From Alistipes sp. An66 (lineage in GTDB: Bacteria > Bacteroidota > Bacteroidia > Bacteroidales > Rikenellaceae), in the NCBI RefSeq assembly GCF_002161445.1, contig NZ_NFHT01000018.1, forward strand, positions 1 through 59,388: a stretch of DNA of 59,388 nt. Reading direction: 5' to 3'. Shown piece after piece: positions 50,898 to 59,141 of the stretch. The position numbers were made by a program, and so were the translations under genes. Within the stretch, counting starts at the first letter, position 1, and each line of letters begins with the position of its first letter. The notes under the pieces are model-generated. The model was given only the letters and a program-made list of their open reading frames with translations, made no database searches and had not been told where the DNA came from.

Positions 50898-51941
50898 ATG
50901 AGAAAGCGACTGTTCACTTTGCTGCTTGCGGAAATGCCTTTCGGATTGGCGTCTCTTTACGGACAGACGGTCGATCTCCACACCCACATCATCCTTCCCG
51001 AATACCGGGAGGTGCTGAAGGCACACGGTGCGGAGCTCGAAGAGACCTTCCCGCTGCCAGTGTGGGATGCCGCGCGGCACATCGACTTCATGGACCGTGC
51101 GGGCATCCGGACGGCCGTGCTGACGATGCCGGCCCCGCAGCCCTACTATGGCGATACGGAGGAGTCGGCCCGCTGTATCCGCCGTGTGAACGAGGTCTCG
51201 GCGGAGATCAAACAGCGATACCACGGCCGGTTCCGGTTCTGTGCAGCCCTGCCGCTGCCCGATGTGGAGGCCGCCATCCGCGAAGCGGTCTATGCGCTCG
51301 ATACGCTGGGGGCCGACGGAGTGAAACTGGCGACCAACAGCCGCGGGCAGTATGTGGGTGACGAGGCGCTGGATCCGCTGATGGAGGTGCTCGACGAGCG
51401 TCATGCCGTCGTCATCCTCCATCCGCACCGCCCGACGCCCAGTCCCGAGGAGATCATCGCCACCACACCGCTGGCCATGTACGAATATCCGGCCGAAACC
51501 ACTCGGGCCGTGGTGAACATGCTGGCGCGGAACGTACTGACCCGCTACCCGAATCTGAAGGTGGTCGTGCCCCATTGCGGTTCGTTCCTGCCGCTGGCAT
51601 TGCCGAGAATGAAATCCATCCTCCCGGCGATGGTGTCGCAGGGCTGCATGCAGCCGATTGATTGGGACGCGAACCTGTCGCGCCTCTATTTCGACCTGGC
51701 GGGGAATCCCACGGCAGAGGTCCTGCATGCGCTGCTCACCATCACCACGCCCGACCACATCCTCTACGGTTCGGACTATCCCTATCTGCCCGATACCGTG
51801 TTGCAGGCCAATCTGGAACGATTGAAACAGACGCTCGCCGCCGACGGCGAGCTGGCCGGATATGCCGACCGGATTCTGGGACGGAATGCCGAACGGTTGT
51901 TTGTCAGGAGCGCCGCCTGCGGCCGTACTCCGTCGGAGTGA
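50898..51941 (+). CDS. Secreted amidohydrolase / decarboxylase, ACMSD-like
   Basis: A 347-residue TIM-barrel metal enzyme with a signal-like N-terminus. Metal and active-site motifs: VDLHTHIILPEY, VILHPHRPTP, VVVPHCGSFLPL and ILYGSDYPYL. These match the amidohydrolase-2 group (aminocarboxymuconate semialdehyde decarboxylase and orsellinate-type decarboxylases) acting on aromatic acids. Its 3' end overlaps the convergent AraC gene by 38 bp (51904-51941). Confidence 0.87.
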   Translation: MRKRLFTLLLAEMPFGLASLYGQTVDLHTHIILPEYREVLKAHGAELEETFPLPVWDAARHIDFMDRAGIRTAVLTMPAPQPYYGDTEESARCIRRVNEVSAEIKQRYHGRFRFCAALPLPDVEAAIREAVYALDTLGADGVKLATNSRGQYVGDEALDPLMEVLDERHAVVILHPHRPTPSPEEIIATTPLAMYEYPAETTRAVVNMLARNVLTRYPNLKVVVPHCGSFLPLALPRMKSILPAMVSQGCMQPIDWDANLSRLYFDLAGNPTAEVLHALLTITTPDHILYGSDYPYLPDTVLQANLERLKQTLAADGELAGYADRILGRNAERLFVRSAACGRTPSE

Positions 51942-52803
51942 TACCCTCCTGCTTCCGGAACATACGGCTGAAGTGCTGCGAATATTCGAATCCGAGGCGG
52001 TCGGCCACCTGCGCGACGCTCTCTCCGGCGGAGAGCCCGTCCTTGGCAAGCTGGATCACGAACCGGCGGATGTGGTTGCCGGCCGTGTCGCCGGTCGTCT
52101 TCCGGATGACGTCGCCGAAGTAGTTGGGCGAGAGACACAGCTTGTCGGCGCAGTACTGCACGGTGGGCAACCCGAGGGTCAGCTGGAGCCGTTGCTCGTA
52201 ATAGTCGGCGAGCAGCTGGTTGAAGCGGACCAGAATGTCGGAGTTCTCCGTCTTGCGGGTCTGGAACTGGCGGTTGTAGAAGCGCTGGCAGAAATTCAAC
52301 ACCAGTCCGATGTAGCCGACCAGAATGGCATCCTGCTGTGCATCGCGTTCGTTGTCGAGCTCTTCGCGCATCCGACGCATCAGCGAAACCAGGATGTCAT
52401 GCTCCCGGTCGGTCATGTGCAGCGCCTCGTTGACGCGATAGTCGAAAAAGGAGTAGTCGCGGATCCGTTTTTCGAGCGGCGTGCCGCGCAGCAGATCGGG
52501 ATGGAAGAGCAGCGCCCAGCCCGTAATCGAAACCCGCTCGCCGTTGTCCTCCTTGCCGCCTACCTGTCCCGGGGCCACGCACAGCAGCGTGCCCTGGTTG
52601 TAGTCGTAGCGTCCGCAGCCGTAGTCGAGTTCCACGCTGGCGTCGTCGCGCAGGAAGAGTGCGTAGACGCCGTAGTTGTTCAGACTGTGGCGGATGGGCG
52701 AAACCTCGGCATAGTCGATAACGCTCACCAGCGGATGGCGATCGATGTGTCCGACCCAGCGGCTGTAATCACCCACGCAGTTTATTCTCAGAATCTTGCT
52801 CAT
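51904..52803 (-). CDS. AraC-family transcriptional regulator
   Basis: A 299-residue regulator. The N-terminal cupin-like sensor domain reads VELDYGCGRYDYNQGTLLCVAPGQ; the C-terminal part has two helix-turn-helix motifs (TVQYCADKLCLSPNYFGDVIRK and VAQVADRLGFEYSQHFSRMFRKQEGITPTEY). The start at 52803 lies 28 bp from the minus-strand promoter box. Given its place, it probably controls the divergent reductase gene, the convergent operon, or both. Confidence 0.9.
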   Translation of the reverse strand: MSKILRINCVGDYSRWVGHIDRHPLVSVIDYAEVSPIRHSLNNYGVYALFLRDDASVELDYGCGRYDYNQGTLLCVAPGQVGGKEDNGERVSITGWALLFHPDLLRGTPLEKRIRDYSFFDYRVNEALHMTDREHDILVSLMRRMREELDNERDAQQDAILVGYIGLVLNFCQRFYNRQFQTRKTENSDILVRFNQLLADYYEQRLQLTLGLPTVQYCADKLCLSPNYFGDVIRKTTGDTAGNHIRRFVIQLAKDGLSAGESVAQVADRLGFEYSQHFSRMFRKQEGITPTEYGRRRRS

Positions 52804-52831
52804 CAAGGAAGGCTTTGAGGGGTTGTCTTCG

Positions 52832-52945
52832 CAAAAATAACGATTTTCGGGCATATCTCCGAATCGGTGGGCCCGGGATTCCGTAAAACGGGTAGGAATG
52901 CCCCGGCTTTCGTTACATCCGGAAGCGGGTAAACCGCTACTTTTG
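52832..52945. promoter_or_regulatory. Divergent promoters: AraC gene and flavin reductase fusion gene
   Basis: Minus strand TATTTTTG (52832-52839) faces the AraC gene. Plus strand TACTTTTG (52938-52945) faces the gene at 52971. Confidence 0.65.
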
Positions 52946-52970
52946 CGATGGATGTATAAAACGACAAACC

Positions 52971-53975
52971 ATGACAAACCGCATGATCATTTTCGCGTGC
53001 CTGCTGCTGGGCCTGACGCTGTCGGGCGGCACGCTGGCACAGACTCAATCGTCGAATCCATCAAATACAACCACCATGGAAAAGAAACTCATCGGAAACA
53101 CGTTGGCACTCTATCCCATGCCGCTGACGGTTGTCGGGGCCGAGGTGGAAGGCCGCGTAAACTGGCTTGTTGTGGCGCACGTCGGGATTATCGGCCACGA
53201 CCGGATTCTGGTCAGCATGAGCCAGAGCCACTACACCAACCGGGGGATCCGCGCCACGCGCAAACTCTCGGTCAATCTCGTCAGCCGCGAGATGCTGCCT
53301 GCGGCCGACTATGTGGGGAGTGTGAGCGGAGCCCGCGAGGACAAGTCGCAGGTTTTCTCCTGGCATCGGGGCGCGAACGGCGCGCCGGTGATCGACCGCT
53401 CGCCGCTGACGATGGCGTGCGACGTCGTGGATATTTACGAGACGGAGGGTTTCGACAACTTCATCTGCTCGATTGCGGCGACCTACGCCTCGCCGGAGGT
53501 GCTCGACGACCGCGGACGGATCGACTACGCGCGGCTGAAGCCCGTGCTGTTCGAGTTCCCGACCTACTCCTACCTCTCCACGGGCGAGGTGATCGGCCGC
53601 TGCCTGCGGCTCGACAGCGAGCCTTCGATGTGTGCCAAGGAGCCGATGGCCGGGGACGGTATCGTGCGGCTCTCGAAGATCGAGGTCCGGCCGGAGTATC
53701 TCGACGAATATATGCGCTTCGCCGCGGAGGTGGGCGAAGTTTCGCTGCGCACCGAGCCGGGCGTGCTGACGATGTATGCCGTGGCCGAGCGGGAGAATCC
53801 GTGCCGGATCACCATCCTCGAAACCTACGCAAGCCGTGCAGCTTACGAGAAGCATATCGCCTCGGCGCATTTTCAGAAGTACAAGCAGGGAACGCTCCAC
53901 ATGGTCCGGTCGCTCGAACTGATCGATCAGACGCCGCTCAACCCGGCCAACCGTCTCCATAATTTCATCCAATAG
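52971..53975 (+). CDS. Fusion: signal peptide, flavin reductase-like domain, antibiotic biosynthesis monooxygenase-like domain
   Basis: A 334-residue protein with an N-terminal export signal (MIIFACLLLGLTLSGGTLAQ). A flavin reductase-like split barrel follows (ALYPMPLTVVGAEVEGRVNWLVVAHVGII, RKLSVNLVSREMLPAADYVG), and the C-terminal 100 residues are an ABM-type domain (VRLSKIEVRPEYLDEYMRFAAEVGEVSL ... ILETYASRAAYEKHIASAHFQKY). Both domains are usually separate cytosolic proteins. An internal ATG at 53076 (MEKKLIGNTLALY) matches the start of non-exported homologues. It probably handles quinones or aromatic substrates. Confidence 0.85.
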   Translation: MTNRMIIFACLLLGLTLSGGTLAQTQSSNPSNTTTMEKKLIGNTLALYPMPLTVVGAEVEGRVNWLVVAHVGIIGHDRILVSMSQSHYTNRGIRATRKLSVNLVSREMLPAADYVGSVSGAREDKSQVFSWHRGANGAPVIDRSPLTMACDVVDIYETEGFDNFICSIAATYASPEVLDDRGRIDYARLKPVLFEFPTYSYLSTGEVIGRCLRLDSEPSMCAKEPMAGDGIVRLSKIEVRPEYLDEYMRFAAEVGEVSLRTEPGVLTMYAVAERENPCRITILETYASRAAYEKHIASAHFQKYKQGTLHMVRSLELIDQTPLNPANRLHNFIQ

Positions 53976-53983
53976 AAAAAGGT

Positions 53984-54023
53984 CGCAGCGGGATTCCGGC
54001 ATGGAGCGTGGAATCCCGCTGCG
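53984..54023. terminator. 14-bp stem hairpin between convergent genes
   Basis: Perfect stem CGCAGCGGGATTCC / GGAATCCCGCTGCG (53984-53997 and 54010-54023). No T tract on either strand, so it may block readthrough only partly. Confidence 0.65.
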
Positions 54024-54057
54024 GCCTGCATGTGATCCGGACGTTCGCGAGCGGAGG

Positions 54058-54597
54058 TTAGAACCGCTGTGCCAGAGCTGCCGCCTGTTGGCAACCGTCA
54101 GTCCGGGCGATGTCACCTTCGTTCAGTACGCCCGGGATGAGCACCTCGCCGACCATCTCCCATTTCAGCAGGGCCGCCGTGCGCTCCATGGGAATCCGCA
54201 CGCCGTCGAGCACCGTCGTATCCTCCTCCTCGCAGCAGGCGATCAACGCACACCGCTTCCCGTCCACCGGCTTGCCGCCGACGACCAGCGAAAACAATCG
54301 GTCGATCACCCCTTTGATCTGTGCCGGGATCGAATACCAGTAGACCGGCATCGTGAAGACCACGGCATCCGATTCGAGAATGGCCGGGGCGATGCGGTTG
54401 AAGTCGTCGTCGAACGAGCAGGCCTTACCCGTCTTGTAGCAGGTCATGCAGGCGTGGCAGCCGCCGATCTTCAGGAATGCCGCGTCGAACCGCTGCACCG
54501 TATGTCCGCGGCGCTCCGCCTCGCTGATGAAGGCTTCGGTCATGGCGAAACTGTTGCCCAGCTTGCGGGGGCTGCCCGTAATTACCGTTATTTTCAT
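54058..54597 (-). CDS. NADPH-dependent FMN reductase / iron-sulfur flavoprotein-like oxidoreductase
   Basis: A 179-residue flavodoxin-fold enzyme. VITGSPRKLGNSFAMTEAF is the FMN phosphate loop; GGCHACMTCYKTGKC-type Cys spacing (CHACMTCYKTGKAC) suggests a 4Fe-4S site as in iron-sulfur flavoproteins; VVFTMPVYWYSIPAQIKGVIDRLF is the flavin-edge segment. It follows the NTF2-like gene on the same transcript and probably reduces quinone-like or electrophilic substrates. Confidence 0.87.
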   Translation of the reverse strand: MKITVITGSPRKLGNSFAMTEAFISEAERRGHTVQRFDAAFLKIGGCHACMTCYKTGKACSFDDDFNRIAPAILESDAVVFTMPVYWYSIPAQIKGVIDRLFSLVVGGKPVDGKRCALIACCEEEDTTVLDGVRIPMERTAALLKWEMVGEVLIPGVLNEGDIARTDGCQQAAALAQRF

Positions 54598-54603
54598 GGC
54601 GTG

Positions 54604-54987
54604 TTATTTTTGAATGGTGTTTGAATTCTGGTTGTAGGCCTTGGCCACGCAGCGCCACGTGCCGTCGATCTTCATCATCAGCAGGTAGTCCGTAAAGTCG
54701 ATGCGGCCGCCCCAGTTCTCCTCCAGCACGCGCACGACGGCCAGCGTCTCCTCGACATCCAGCACGTCGATCCGGGCCCTGAATCCGGCATCGGCACCCA
54801 CGCTGTCCACGTTCCGGTAGAACTGTTCGATGCCGCCATGCTCCAGCCGGCCGTCGAGGTATCCGAACAGCACGGCCTCGTCGATGAACAGCTCGCGCGC
54901 ATGGCTGCTGTTGCCCTCGGCAACGCTTCGGACGAACTTCATGGCCGCCTCCTCGACGGCCCGGTACTCTTTGATTTCAGTTCTCAT
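54604..54987 (-). CDS. NTF2/SnoaL-like protein
   Basis: A 127-residue alpha-beta barrel of the SnoaL/lumazine-binding type: EEAAMKFVRSVAEGNSSHARELF is the first helix pair, DGRLEHGGIEQFYRNV the pocket rim, and DFTDYLLMMKIDGTWRCVAKAYNQ the closing strands. Such proteins bind small ligands or act as cyclases; the ligand is unknown. The start at 54987 lies 32 bp after the minus-strand box TATCTTTG. It is 6 bp from the oxidoreductase gene and divergent from an HxlR regulator. Confidence 0.83.
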   Translation of the reverse strand: MRTEIKEYRAVEEAAMKFVRSVAEGNSSHARELFIDEAVLFGYLDGRLEHGGIEQFYRNVDSVGADAGFRARIDVLDVEETLAVVRVLEENWGGRIDFTDYLLMMKIDGTWRCVAKAYNQNSNTIQK

Positions 54988-55018
54988 AATCGGTCTGTTT
55001 GAAAGGTTCTTGTCGGGA

Positions 55019-55120
55019 CAAAGATATGGCCGCGGCACCGTGCAGTCAAGTACCGAAAAATGATTCATATACCGAAAAATTTGTCGGGTATGCTCTTTTT
55101 GGCAATTATCGCTACCTTTG
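55019..55120. promoter_or_regulatory. Divergent promoter region with candidate HxlR operator
   Basis: Minus strand TATCTTTG (55019-55026) faces the SnoaL/oxidoreductase pair; plus strand TACCTTTG (55113-55120) faces the HxlR gene. Between them ACCGAAAAAT occurs twice as direct repeats (55052-55061 and 55071-55080, 19 bp apart), and the second copy is followed by TTGTCGGGT, giving an imperfect inverted repeat. HxlR proteins usually bind such sites in divergent regions. Confidence 0.6.
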
Positions 55121-55151
55121 TTTCACAAGAACCGAAAACGGCCCTACGCAC

Positions 55152-55523
55152 ATGTACGAGAGAAAGCTACCCGTCGATCTGGAATGCCCGCTGCGGCTGA
55201 CCATGAGTCTGATCAACTCGAAATGGAAGTCCTGCATCCTCGACGAACTGCGCCACCATGCGCTGCGTCCGAGCGAATTGCACCGCATCTTCCCCGAGGC
55301 CACGCCCCGGGTGCTCGATCTCCAGCTCAAGGAGCTGGTCGAGGACGGTCTGGTCCGCAAGACCATCTACGCCGAGTTGCCGCCCCGCTCCGAATATGCC
55401 ATTACCCCTTTGGGCGAAACGCTCATTCCGATCATCGACGCGATGATCGAATGGGGTACCCGGAATGCGGAACTTTTCGAACGGAAATACGGAAAAAGGG
55501 AACCGGCAGACCGTACCGAATGA
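55152..55523 (+). CDS. HxlR-family transcriptional regulator
   Basis: A 123-residue winged helix regulator: CPLRLTMSLINSKWKSCILDELRHHALRPSELHRIFPEATPRVLDLQLKELVEDGLV is the HxlR DNA-binding core, beginning with the usual Cys (residue 12), which in relatives senses aldehydes, quinones or disulfide stress. The start at 55152 follows the promoter by 31 bp. It probably represses the divergent SnoaL/oxidoreductase pair. Confidence 0.92.
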   Translation: MYERKLPVDLECPLRLTMSLINSKWKSCILDELRHHALRPSELHRIFPEATPRVLDLQLKELVEDGLVRKTIYAELPPRSEYAITPLGETLIPIIDAMIEWGTRNAELFERKYGKREPADRTE

Positions 55524-55628
55524 TCATAAGCCTGGCAATTGAACCGGAAATGTAACAGGCCCGCTCCAAAATCCAGCTGTTGCCGTCTGCATGGTCTGTG
55601 TCCGGTTCCGGCGTGCTGGGAGGAAATA

Positions 55629-55669
55629 CGACAGGCGTGATACCGTTTGTAGCGGCATCACGCCTGTCG
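55629..55669. terminator. Hairpin between the HxlR and cupin genes
   Basis: Perfect 13-bp stem CGACAGGCGTGAT / ATCACGCCTGTCG (55629-55641 and 55657-55669) between convergent genes, with TTTG after it on the plus strand. Confidence 0.7.
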
Positions 55670-55686
55670 TTTGCCGTATGAAGGCC

Positions 55687-56136
55687 TTACCAGCAGACCG
55701 GATCGTTCAGAATCACACCGTCGGTAGCGTCCTCGGGCGTAAAGCTCCCGCCCTTGTACTGTACGCAGAGCATGACAAGTGCCTCGCGGCCCGTATTGCG
55801 GACGGAACGTCGTCCCGCAGGAGCTACCCGCACTACCGAACCTTCACCGATCGGGAAGATCTTGCCGTCGACCTGGAATTTACCCTCGCCCGAGAGAAAG
55901 AAGTAAAGTTCCTCGTGTGTTTTGTGGGTGTGCAGGAATCCGGTTTCCGTACCGGGAGCGAACGACTGGAAGGAGAACTCCGCACCCGTTGCCTGCAAGG
56001 CCGCACCACCGAAGACCTTGCCCGGGATCTTGACGGCCGGATTCAGCTCCAGCACGAATTCGTTCAGTTCGCTCAATTTGCCGAGCCCGATTGCACTGAA
56101 ATTTTCGGATTCGGCGATCTTTTCAATCTGTTTCAT
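55687..56136 (-). CDS. Cupin-domain protein
   Basis: A 149-residue protein with the two cupin motifs: TGFLHTHKTHEELYFFLSGEG (metal ligands in HxHx3-4E layout) and PIGEGSVVRVAPAGRRSVRNTG. It could be a metal-dependent dioxygenase, an isomerase or a sensor. It lies 39 bp after the radical SAM gene on the same strand and may be co-transcribed. Confidence 0.88.
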   Translation of the reverse strand: MKQIEKIAESENFSAIGLGKLSELNEFVLELNPAVKIPGKVFGGAALQATGAEFSFQSFAPGTETGFLHTHKTHEELYFFLSGEGKFQVDGKIFPIGEGSVVRVAPAGRRSVRNTGREALVMLCVQYKGGSFTPEDATDGVILNDPVCW

Positions 56137-56175
56137 CGTTTATCGTGTTTTAAGAGGTTTTCCGTTTACGGCATC

Positions 56176-57072
56176 CTACCGCTCCGAGGATCGGTTGTTG
56201 AGTCGGATTTTTTCGTGATAGAAGTAGTTGACCACAACCGGACGGCCCTTCTCGGAGCGGCCGTACGGCAGGTCGTTCACGCGATATGGCAGGCCGTTTG
56301 CGGCAGCATAGGCGGCCATCTCGTGTTCAAGCGCCTGCCAATAGTCCGTCCGGCGGCGGTTGTAGATCTCCTCGTATAAAGGCACTAGTTCGGGATGCTT
56401 TTCGCGGATATAGGCCAGGATCGTTGCCTTGAACTGCCCGCGCAAGTTGAGATTCTCGAGCCAGACGAGGTCGGCGAAGTCTTTCACCCGTTCGATGATG
56501 GCCTTCGGGTCGGTGATGCCCGGAAAGATCGGCGAGACGAAGCAGACGGTGCGGATGCCCGCCTCATAGACCTGCCGCATGGCCTCGAGACGCCGCTCGA
56601 TGCTCACCGCGCGGTCCATGTCGGCACGGAAAGCCTCGTCCAGCGTGTTGACTGACCACGAAACCGTCACGCGCGGGAACGTGCGCAACAGGTCCAGGTC
56701 GCGCAGCACAAGATCCGACTTGGTGCAGATCATGATCTCGGCCGTCGTGCCGCGCAGCTCCTCAAGCAGATGGCGCGTGCGCTGAAACTGCTCCTCGAAG
56801 GGATTGTAGCCGTCGGTCACCGAGCCGATGACGATACGCTGGCCGTCGAAGCGGTGCGGATTGCCGACGGGTTTCCAGTGTTTGACATCGAGAAACGATC
56901 CCCAGGGTTCGGTGTGGCCCGTGAAGCGCTTCATGAACGAAGCGTAGCAATATTGGCAGGCGTGAGGACACCCCACGTAGGGGTTGACCGAATAACCGCC
57001 CACGGGCAGCGACGAGCGGGTCATGACGCTCTGCACGTCGATGTCGCGGATGATCTCCTCTTGCTGGTTCAT
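56176..57072 (-). CDS. Radical SAM protein, SPL-like family
   Basis: A 298-residue radical SAM enzyme. The cluster motif is CPHACQYCY (CxxxCxxC) after SVNPYVGCPHACQ; then IGSVTDGYNPFEEQFQRTR, ICTKSDLVLRDLDLL and GIRTVCFVSPIFPGITD. These match the small SplB-related proteins (Rv2578c type) of unknown reaction rather than true spore photoproduct lyase, which is longer and has a conserved extra Cys. The start at 57072 follows divergent control sequences shared with the AraC gene. Confidence 0.87.
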   Translation of the reverse strand: MNQQEEIIRDIDVQSVMTRSSLPVGGYSVNPYVGCPHACQYCYASFMKRFTGHTEPWGSFLDVKHWKPVGNPHRFDGQRIVIGSVTDGYNPFEEQFQRTRHLLEELRGTTAEIMICTKSDLVLRDLDLLRTFPRVTVSWSVNTLDEAFRADMDRAVSIERRLEAMRQVYEAGIRTVCFVSPIFPGITDPKAIIERVKDFADLVWLENLNLRGQFKATILAYIREKHPELVPLYEEIYNRRRTDYWQALEHEMAAYAAANGLPYRVNDLPYGRSEKGRPVVVNYFYHEKIRLNNRSSER

Positions 57073-57167
57073 ATTCCGGATGTTTTGTGAGGCAAAGATC
57101 CGAAGATTTTTTGTGCAAAACCATGCCCGAAAGGGGGTAATGTATGCCATTTTGATAAATAATGTTC

Positions 57168-57175
57168 TATCTTTG
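57168..57175 (+). promoter_or_regulatory. Minus-7 box of the second AraC gene
   Basis: TATCTTTG on the plus strand, 25 bp before ATG 57201. It rules out the in-frame ATG at 57162. Confidence 0.7.
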
Positions 57176-57200
57176 TCATCGAATAACCCGGATGCGAGCG

Positions 57201-58100
57201 ATGAAAACAGCGACAAATCCCCGACGGCTGGTCACCGTGCCGTTCAGCAAGACGCAGTGCGGCGTCGACTTCTACATCAATACGGGCCGCAGCGAAGAGA
57301 TCCGCGGCGTACTGACCGAGAATCCGCTCTTCCGGACCGACTTCTTCGAGTTCTTCTTCCTGCACAGGGCCCGAGGCGTGCTGTTGCTCGGCGGACGCCG
57401 CATCGAGCTGCACGACGGCATGGTGCTGCTCCTCTCGCCCCACCAGCAACAGCGCTGGCTCGTAGACGAGGCGGAGCTCGACTACACGTTCCTAATCTTC
57501 CGCGAGGATTTCATGCGCACGTTCCTCGCTGACAAGTTCTTCGTCTACCGCCTGCTCTACTGCTACCAGACCGACACGCCGCCGTGGTTCGATGCCGCAG
57601 CGGAACAGCTGGCGGAATACGACCGGCTGCTCGAAAAGATCAAGGCGGAGCTGCGCGCCCCGACGGCGGACAGCTACAATTTGATCGTCGCGGTGCTCTA
57701 TTATCTGCTGGTGACGCTCAACCGCGATTATGCCGCCGCCTACGGACTGCCCGTGACGTTGCCGCGCAATAACTGTGCATTCCGCTTCAAGGCGCTGCTC
57801 GAGGAGCATATCCGTGAGGTGCAACGCGTCGAGGAGTATGCTTCGATGCTGCGCGTGAGCCGCGTGACCTTGAACCGGGCTGTCATGGATCAGTTCGGCG
57901 TCACGGCCGTACACCTGCTGAAACAGCGGCTGCTGGAGGCTGTGAAGAACGACCTACTCTTCGAGAGGCGCAGCGTCAGCCAGCTGGCCGATGCGTACGG
58001 CTTCTCGGATCCGAGCCACCTGATGCGCTTCTTCAAGCAGCAGACCGGACGGACCTGCTCGGCCTACCTCGAAGATTATCGGCGCGGCGCGGGTGAATAG
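57201..58100 (+). CDS. AraC-family transcriptional regulator
   Basis: A 299-residue regulator. The N-terminal sensor has a cupin-like core (FFEFFFLHRARGVLLLGGRRIELHDGMVLLLSPHQQQRW); the C-terminal DNA-binding domain has VQRVEEYASMLRVSRVTLNRAVMDQFG and SVSQLADAYGFSDPSHLMRFFKQQTGRTCSAYL. ATG 57192 is also possible. Divergent from the radical SAM-cupin pair, which is its most likely target. Confidence 0.9.
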   Translation: MKTATNPRRLVTVPFSKTQCGVDFYINTGRSEEIRGVLTENPLFRTDFFEFFFLHRARGVLLLGGRRIELHDGMVLLLSPHQQQRWLVDEAELDYTFLIFREDFMRTFLADKFFVYRLLYCYQTDTPPWFDAAAEQLAEYDRLLEKIKAELRAPTADSYNLIVAVLYYLLVTLNRDYAAAYGLPVTLPRNNCAFRFKALLEEHIREVQRVEEYASMLRVSRVTLNRAVMDQFGVTAVHLLKQRLLEAVKNDLLFERRSVSQLADAYGFSDPSHLMRFFKQQTGRTCSAYLEDYRRGAGE

Positions 58101-58551
58101 GGCCGCATCGACATCCGCAACCGGACTGCAACTCCAGCTCCTTTCCGGCTGATTCGGAGATGCGGTTTGCATGACTTTCGTCCCAAACTACCCTTTTGAG
58201 CTTCCGGCTCGACAGCCCGTATCCCGTCTCTGTCCGTGTATTATCATAGGCACGTTTGCCATATGCGCAAATCAGAATGGCTATAAACCGGCATTTTCCC
58301 CGCAGTTTGTCCACCCTCTTGACGCCAACCGACGCCAACCACTGCCACATCACTCTGCGGGCGAAACTTTTGAGGGGCAGCGCACGTTATCCGAGTGCAA
58401 GCTTGCAGGAACAAAGATTCATAAACCGGAAAAAGATGAAACGCCGAGCCTTTCGGATCCGGGACCGCTGAATGTTCGGCGTCCCCATCCACACAGAGTG
58501 CAACCCACAGAGACGGGTTGCTGCATAGTCAAACCAAACAGAAAGAAAACC
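58101..58551. other. Gap with no supported gene
   Basis: About 450 bp with no convincing open frame. It contains a 12-bp palindrome TGCAAGCTTGCA (58396-58407) and a tandem GACGCCAACC pair at about 58321-58340. The 3' end (CAAACCAAACAGAAAGAAAACC) looks like a leader for the gene at 58552. Confidence 0.6.
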
Positions 58552-58839
58552 ATGGAAAAGATCGTATGTATCGGAGAGCGGAGTTGGCAGCGGCTCCTTG
58601 AACGGGTGGAACACCTCTCCGCCCTTGCCCAACATCTGGAACGTCGTTTGACGCCACCGCAGGACGACGGGTGATTGGACAGCGAGGAGGTATGCCGGGC
58701 GCTGAACATCACCAAACGCACGCTGCAGAGCTACCGGGACCGGGGAGTGATTCCCTGCTCACGTCTGGGTGGTAAATTCTACTATCGACGTCGGGATCTC
58801 GCCGCATGGCTTTCCCGCAAAACCGTTCAAATGCGATAG
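58552..58839 (+). pseudogene. Excisionase-type HTH protein interrupted by a TGA stop
   Basis: The frame reads MEKIVCIGERSWQRLLERVEHLSALAQ ... TPPQDDG, then TGA (58672-58674), then LDSEEVCRALNITKRTLQSYRDRGVIP and YYRRRDLAAWLSRKTVQMR to TAG at 58837. The part after the TGA is a helix-turn-helix-17 (excisionase/MerR-like) domain in the same frame. In relatives this position is normally Trp before LDxxEVC, so a single TGG-to-TGA change explains it. As it stands only 40 residues would be made. The second gene of the pair is intact. Confidence 0.75.
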
Positions 58840-58841
58840 CC

Positions 58842-59141
58842 ATGCCGCTGGATTATCTCAACGAAGCAAGCGACGAGGTACAACGCTTGTTCGCCCGGCT
58901 GGACGACGTGGAGCGTATGCTTCGGAAGGCCTCCGAGGAGCGTCGCCCGATGATCGGCGAGGAGCGCTACCTGACCGGCGAGGAGGTCTGCACACGCCTG
59001 CGCCTCTCACCGCGCACCTTGCAGACGCTGCGGGACCGGCGGCAGATTCCCTTCACGCTACTTGGCAACCGCTTGCTGCTCTATCCCGAATCGGGGATCC
59101 GGGCGGTCCTTGACCGCAACCTTCGGCCGGCTGCCGAGTAA
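58842..59141 (+). CDS. Helix-turn-helix (excisionase-family) protein
   Basis: A 99-residue protein: an N-terminal coiled helix (EVQRLFARLDDVERMLRKA) then YLTGEEVCTRLRLSPRTLQTLRDRRQIPFTLLGNRLLLYPESGI, an HTH-17 domain. Tandem HTH-17 genes are regular parts of Bacteroidetes integrative elements, where they regulate excision or transfer genes. It begins 2 bp after the broken paralogue. The remaining 247 bp to the window end (59142-59388) show no supported gene. Confidence 0.85.
   Translation: MPLDYLNEASDEVQRLFARLDDVERMLRKASEERRPMIGEERYLTGEEVCTRLRLSPRTLQTLRDRRQIPFTLLGNRLLLYPESGIRAVLDRNLRPAAE

Noticed and set aside
56176..57072. True spore photoproduct lyase
   Set aside because: The protein is shorter, and the organism type does not sporulate. 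The motifs fit the wider SPL-like group only.
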